29,353 nt of DNA from a virus: positions 1 to 29,353 of the IMG/VR virus record IMGVR_UViG_3300009176_000261, one strand, 5' to 3'. Shown piece after piece: positions 27,508-29,353 of this stretch; the first letter of the stretch is position 1; every line of letters begins with the position of its first letter. The notes under the pieces are model-generated. The model ran no database searches, was not told the origin of the DNA, and saw only the letters and a list, made by a program, of their open reading frames with translations. Both the position numbers and the translations under genes were made by a program.

Positions 27508-29352
27508 ATGCGTCGGGCACCCCATCTCATCCTCGACCCCGTCGAGCTTCGCCATGCTGTTGCTGAGATACGACAGCACGACATCGTCACCATCGATATC
27601 GAGACGACGAAGCTGTCGCCACGCCTCAACACGTTGCGATGGGTCGGGATGGGGGTGCCCGGTCGCGTCTTCCTCGTACCGGTGCAGCATCCCAAAGGCC
27701 TGCTGCTCAAACCCGAGCGCAAGGTCAAGACGACGAAGTGCGCCGAGTACCCGCCGCCTGACCCACGGGGCATGACACCTGGCGGCAAGCCGTCGAACGC
27801 CACCATCGAAGTGCTGCGGCCAGCGGAGTACGCCCCGCCACCCGATCAGATGTTCGCTGACGAGGTCTGCTCCCTCATCAAGCCGATCCTGTTCAGCACA
27901 CGCATCGCCAAGCTCGGCCACAATGTCAAGTTCGACCTGGAATCCCTATCGAAGTACTTCGATGATGAGATACCGCCGCCTCCCTACCACGACACCCTGA
28001 TACTGCGGCACATCCTCAACGAGGATCACATCAGCTACTCGTTGAAGGAACTGACCTGCAACCGCTACAAGATCCCGCGCAAGGAGCGGGCCACGTTCTA
28101 CCCGCCGCTGGGCGAACTGGGTACTGACAACTTCGCACTCGACGTGGTGGCCCGGTACCTGGCTAAGGACTTGCGGTATGCGTGGCTCTCCTTCTGCAAC
28201 GACTGGCCCCGGCTCCGTGAACTGCAGGACGCCTACGACTTTGAGATGTCGATCTACCCAGCGATCATGGCGATGGAGTACGCCGGGTTCCCGGTGAACC
28301 TGGACGAGATCGACCGAGTCCGTGACGATCTCGACACTGGCATCCACGCTGTGGAAGAAGAGGTCTGGCAACGCACGGGTGACTCGTTCAGCCTCAGCCT
28401 GACCGACAAGAAGCGATGGGTGATGTTCGGGGAGGGCAAACCCCTCTATGGCGATCACAAGCGGCCACTCATCAGCCAGAGCCTGCCGGTGATCTCCCGC
28501 ACACCCGAGGCCCAGGTACCTCAGGTCACCCAGGGAGTGTTGGAGGCCTACCAGAACACGGGCAACGAGGTGGCCTCGCTGTTCCTGCAGTGGTCGGAGT
28601 TGGAGAAGCTGCGGGGCACCTTCATCGGCTCCCCGGATGGCGGCGAAGACGGTAAGCCCACCGGCATCTACCGCTTCCTCCGACCGACACGCACCTTGCC
28701 CACGGTCCACACCAGCTTCAAGCAACACGGCACGAAGACCGGACGCCTGTCAGCATCGGAGCCGAACCTGCAGCAGTTGCCCAAAGGAGAGACGGCAGGA
28801 GCCACGATCCGTGAACTGTTCGTAGCCGGGTATGGCTACGTCCTGATCGTTGCCGACTACGACCAGATCGAACTGCGCTGCGCTGGCTACCTCTCCCGTG
28901 ACCCGAAGATGCTGCAGGTCTTCCAGCGGGGCGAGGACATCCACCGCCGAGCGGCCTCGGTGATGTTCCAGGTGCTCCCGGAGGAAGTCACCGACCCTCA
29001 GCGCAACCTCGGTAAGACACAGAACTTCGCCGTGCTCTATGGCGCTGGCGAAGAACGCATCGCCGTGGTCGGTCACATGTCGAAGAAGCGGGCGCGTGTG
29101 ATGATCCGCAACTACTACGAAGAGTTCACCGAGCTAGAGCCTTGGAAGGAGCGGGTGCTGCGGGAGGCCCGTGATGTAGGAGATCGTGCTGACCCAACAC
29201 GTTTGCCTCCATACGTGGCTATCCCACCCTTCGGCCGACGCCGCAGGCTCCCAGACCTGTTCCACCCTGAGTTCAAGCCAGCCCGTGCGGCCGAGCGCCA
29301 GGCTGTCAACGCCAGGGTCCAGGGCTTTGCTGCCAACATCTCAGCGCCGTAA
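27508..29352 (+). CDS. Family A DNA polymerase, frame ends before motif C
   Basis: The 614 visible residues contain a 3'-5' exonuclease: exo I VTIDIETTKL (D30, E32), exo II HNVKFDLE (D143), and exo III YLAKD (Y217, D221). The polymerase part has TGRLSASEPNLQQLP, motif A VADYDQIELR (D450), and motif B RNLGKTQNFAVLYG (R499, K503, F507, Y511). After ERQAVNARVQGFAANI, where family members continue with about 60-80 residues up to the catalytic His-Asp-Glu of motif C, the frame gives SAP and stops at TAA 29350-29352. Without motif C the protein could not be active. The window ends here, so intron, split gene or frameshift cannot be told apart. The start lies 5 nt after the SSB-like stop, with AGAGGG nearby. 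Confidence 0.85.
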   Translation: MRRAPHLILDPVELRHAVAEIRQHDIVTIDIETTKLSPRLNTLRWVGMGVPGRVFLVPVQHPKGLLLKPERKVKTTKCAEYPPPDPRGMTPGGKPSNATIEVLRPAEYAPPPDQMFADEVCSLIKPILFSTRIAKLGHNVKFDLESLSKYFDDEIPPPPYHDTLILRHILNEDHISYSLKELTCNRYKIPRKERATFYPPLGELGTDNFALDVVARYLAKDLRYAWLSFCNDWPRLRELQDAYDFEMSIYPAIMAMEYAGFPVNLDEIDRVRDDLDTGIHAVEEEVWQRTGDSFSLSLTDKKRWVMFGEGKPLYGDHKRPLISQSLPVISRTPEAQVPQVTQGVLEAYQNTGNEVASLFLQWSELEKLRGTFIGSPDGGEDGKPTGIYRFLRPTRTLPTVHTSFKQHGTKTGRLSASEPNLQQLPKGETAGATIRELFVAGYGYVLIVADYDQIELRCAGYLSRDPKMLQVFQRGEDIHRRAASVMFQVLPEEVTDPQRNLGKTQNFAVLYGAGEERIAVVGHMSKKRARVMIRNYYEEFTELEPWKERVLREARDVGDRADPTRLPPYVAIPPFGRRRRLPDLFHPEFKPARAAERQAVNARVQGFAANISAP

Positions 29353-29353
29353 G

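Noticed and set aside
26499-27806. Long ORF on the - strand (435 residues)
   Set aside because: It crosses three well-supported + strand genes and shows no domain pattern.

Overview
The window is part of a tailed bacteriophage genome. It is GC-rich by eye, densely packed, and every credible gene lies on the + strand. The host is probably an actinobacterium. That is inferred from the GC-rich third codon positions, the many GTG starts, the 4-bp ATGA/GTGA overlaps and apparent leaderless genes (TANNNT box 6-7 nt before the ATG). No host gene, integrase, tRNA, insertion sequence or CRISPR array was seen.

Region 1 (1-10513) is the tail and baseplate module. It starts inside a tape-measure gene that carries M15 peptidase and lytic transglycosylase domains. 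Then come a tube/adaptor-like protein fused to an NlpC/P60 peptidase, a LysM-like protein, a hub, a gp25-like wedge, a baseplate J protein, a tail-protein-I-like protein with an FN3-like and a carbohydrate-binding-like domain, and a large receptor-binding-type protein. The order resembles contractile-injection baseplates; a sheath gene is not in view. A two-helix membrane protein and an acidic protein with a Rho_N/SAP-like domain follow, closed by a perfect hairpin at 11718-11751.

Region 2 (11762-17133) looks like one transcription unit. It opens with a leaderless promoter under a 10-bp dyad and ends at a GC hairpin. It holds a C2H2-finger protein, a secreted lysozyme-like protein and about eighteen mostly tiny coupled genes. 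At least six of these encode single-pass membrane peptides too short for routine gene calling. Three consecutive ones end in the same RYREAR motif.

Region 3 (17135-24467) is the replication module: a winged-helix initiator-like protein, a DnaC-like ATPase with a degenerate P-loop, a degenerate HAD-like protein, DnaB-like helicase, primase, two winged-helix proteins, an SF2 helicase and a disordered Asn/Asp/Pro-repeat protein. Inside the initiator gene lie four exact-period 24-bp repeats followed by four inverted repeats. This is a strong candidate for an intragenic replication origin, comparable in layout to lambda O/ori. Region 3 also has three RNA-structure candidates: a hairpin before the initiator, a leader with mutually exclusive stems before the DnaC-like gene, and a hairpin hiding a ribosome binding site.

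Region 4 (24468-29353) begins with the largest non-coding gap, which holds a candidate structured RNA closed by a perfect 15-bp stem. After it come a leaderless gene of unknown function, a ribbon-helix-helix regulator, zinc-binding proteins (one with two C2H2 fingers and an AT hook), a MerR-like regulator, a ssDNA-binding-like protein and a family A DNA polymerase. The polymerase frame stops inside the conserved segment before motif C, just at the window end, so an intron, a split gene or a frameshift is possible.
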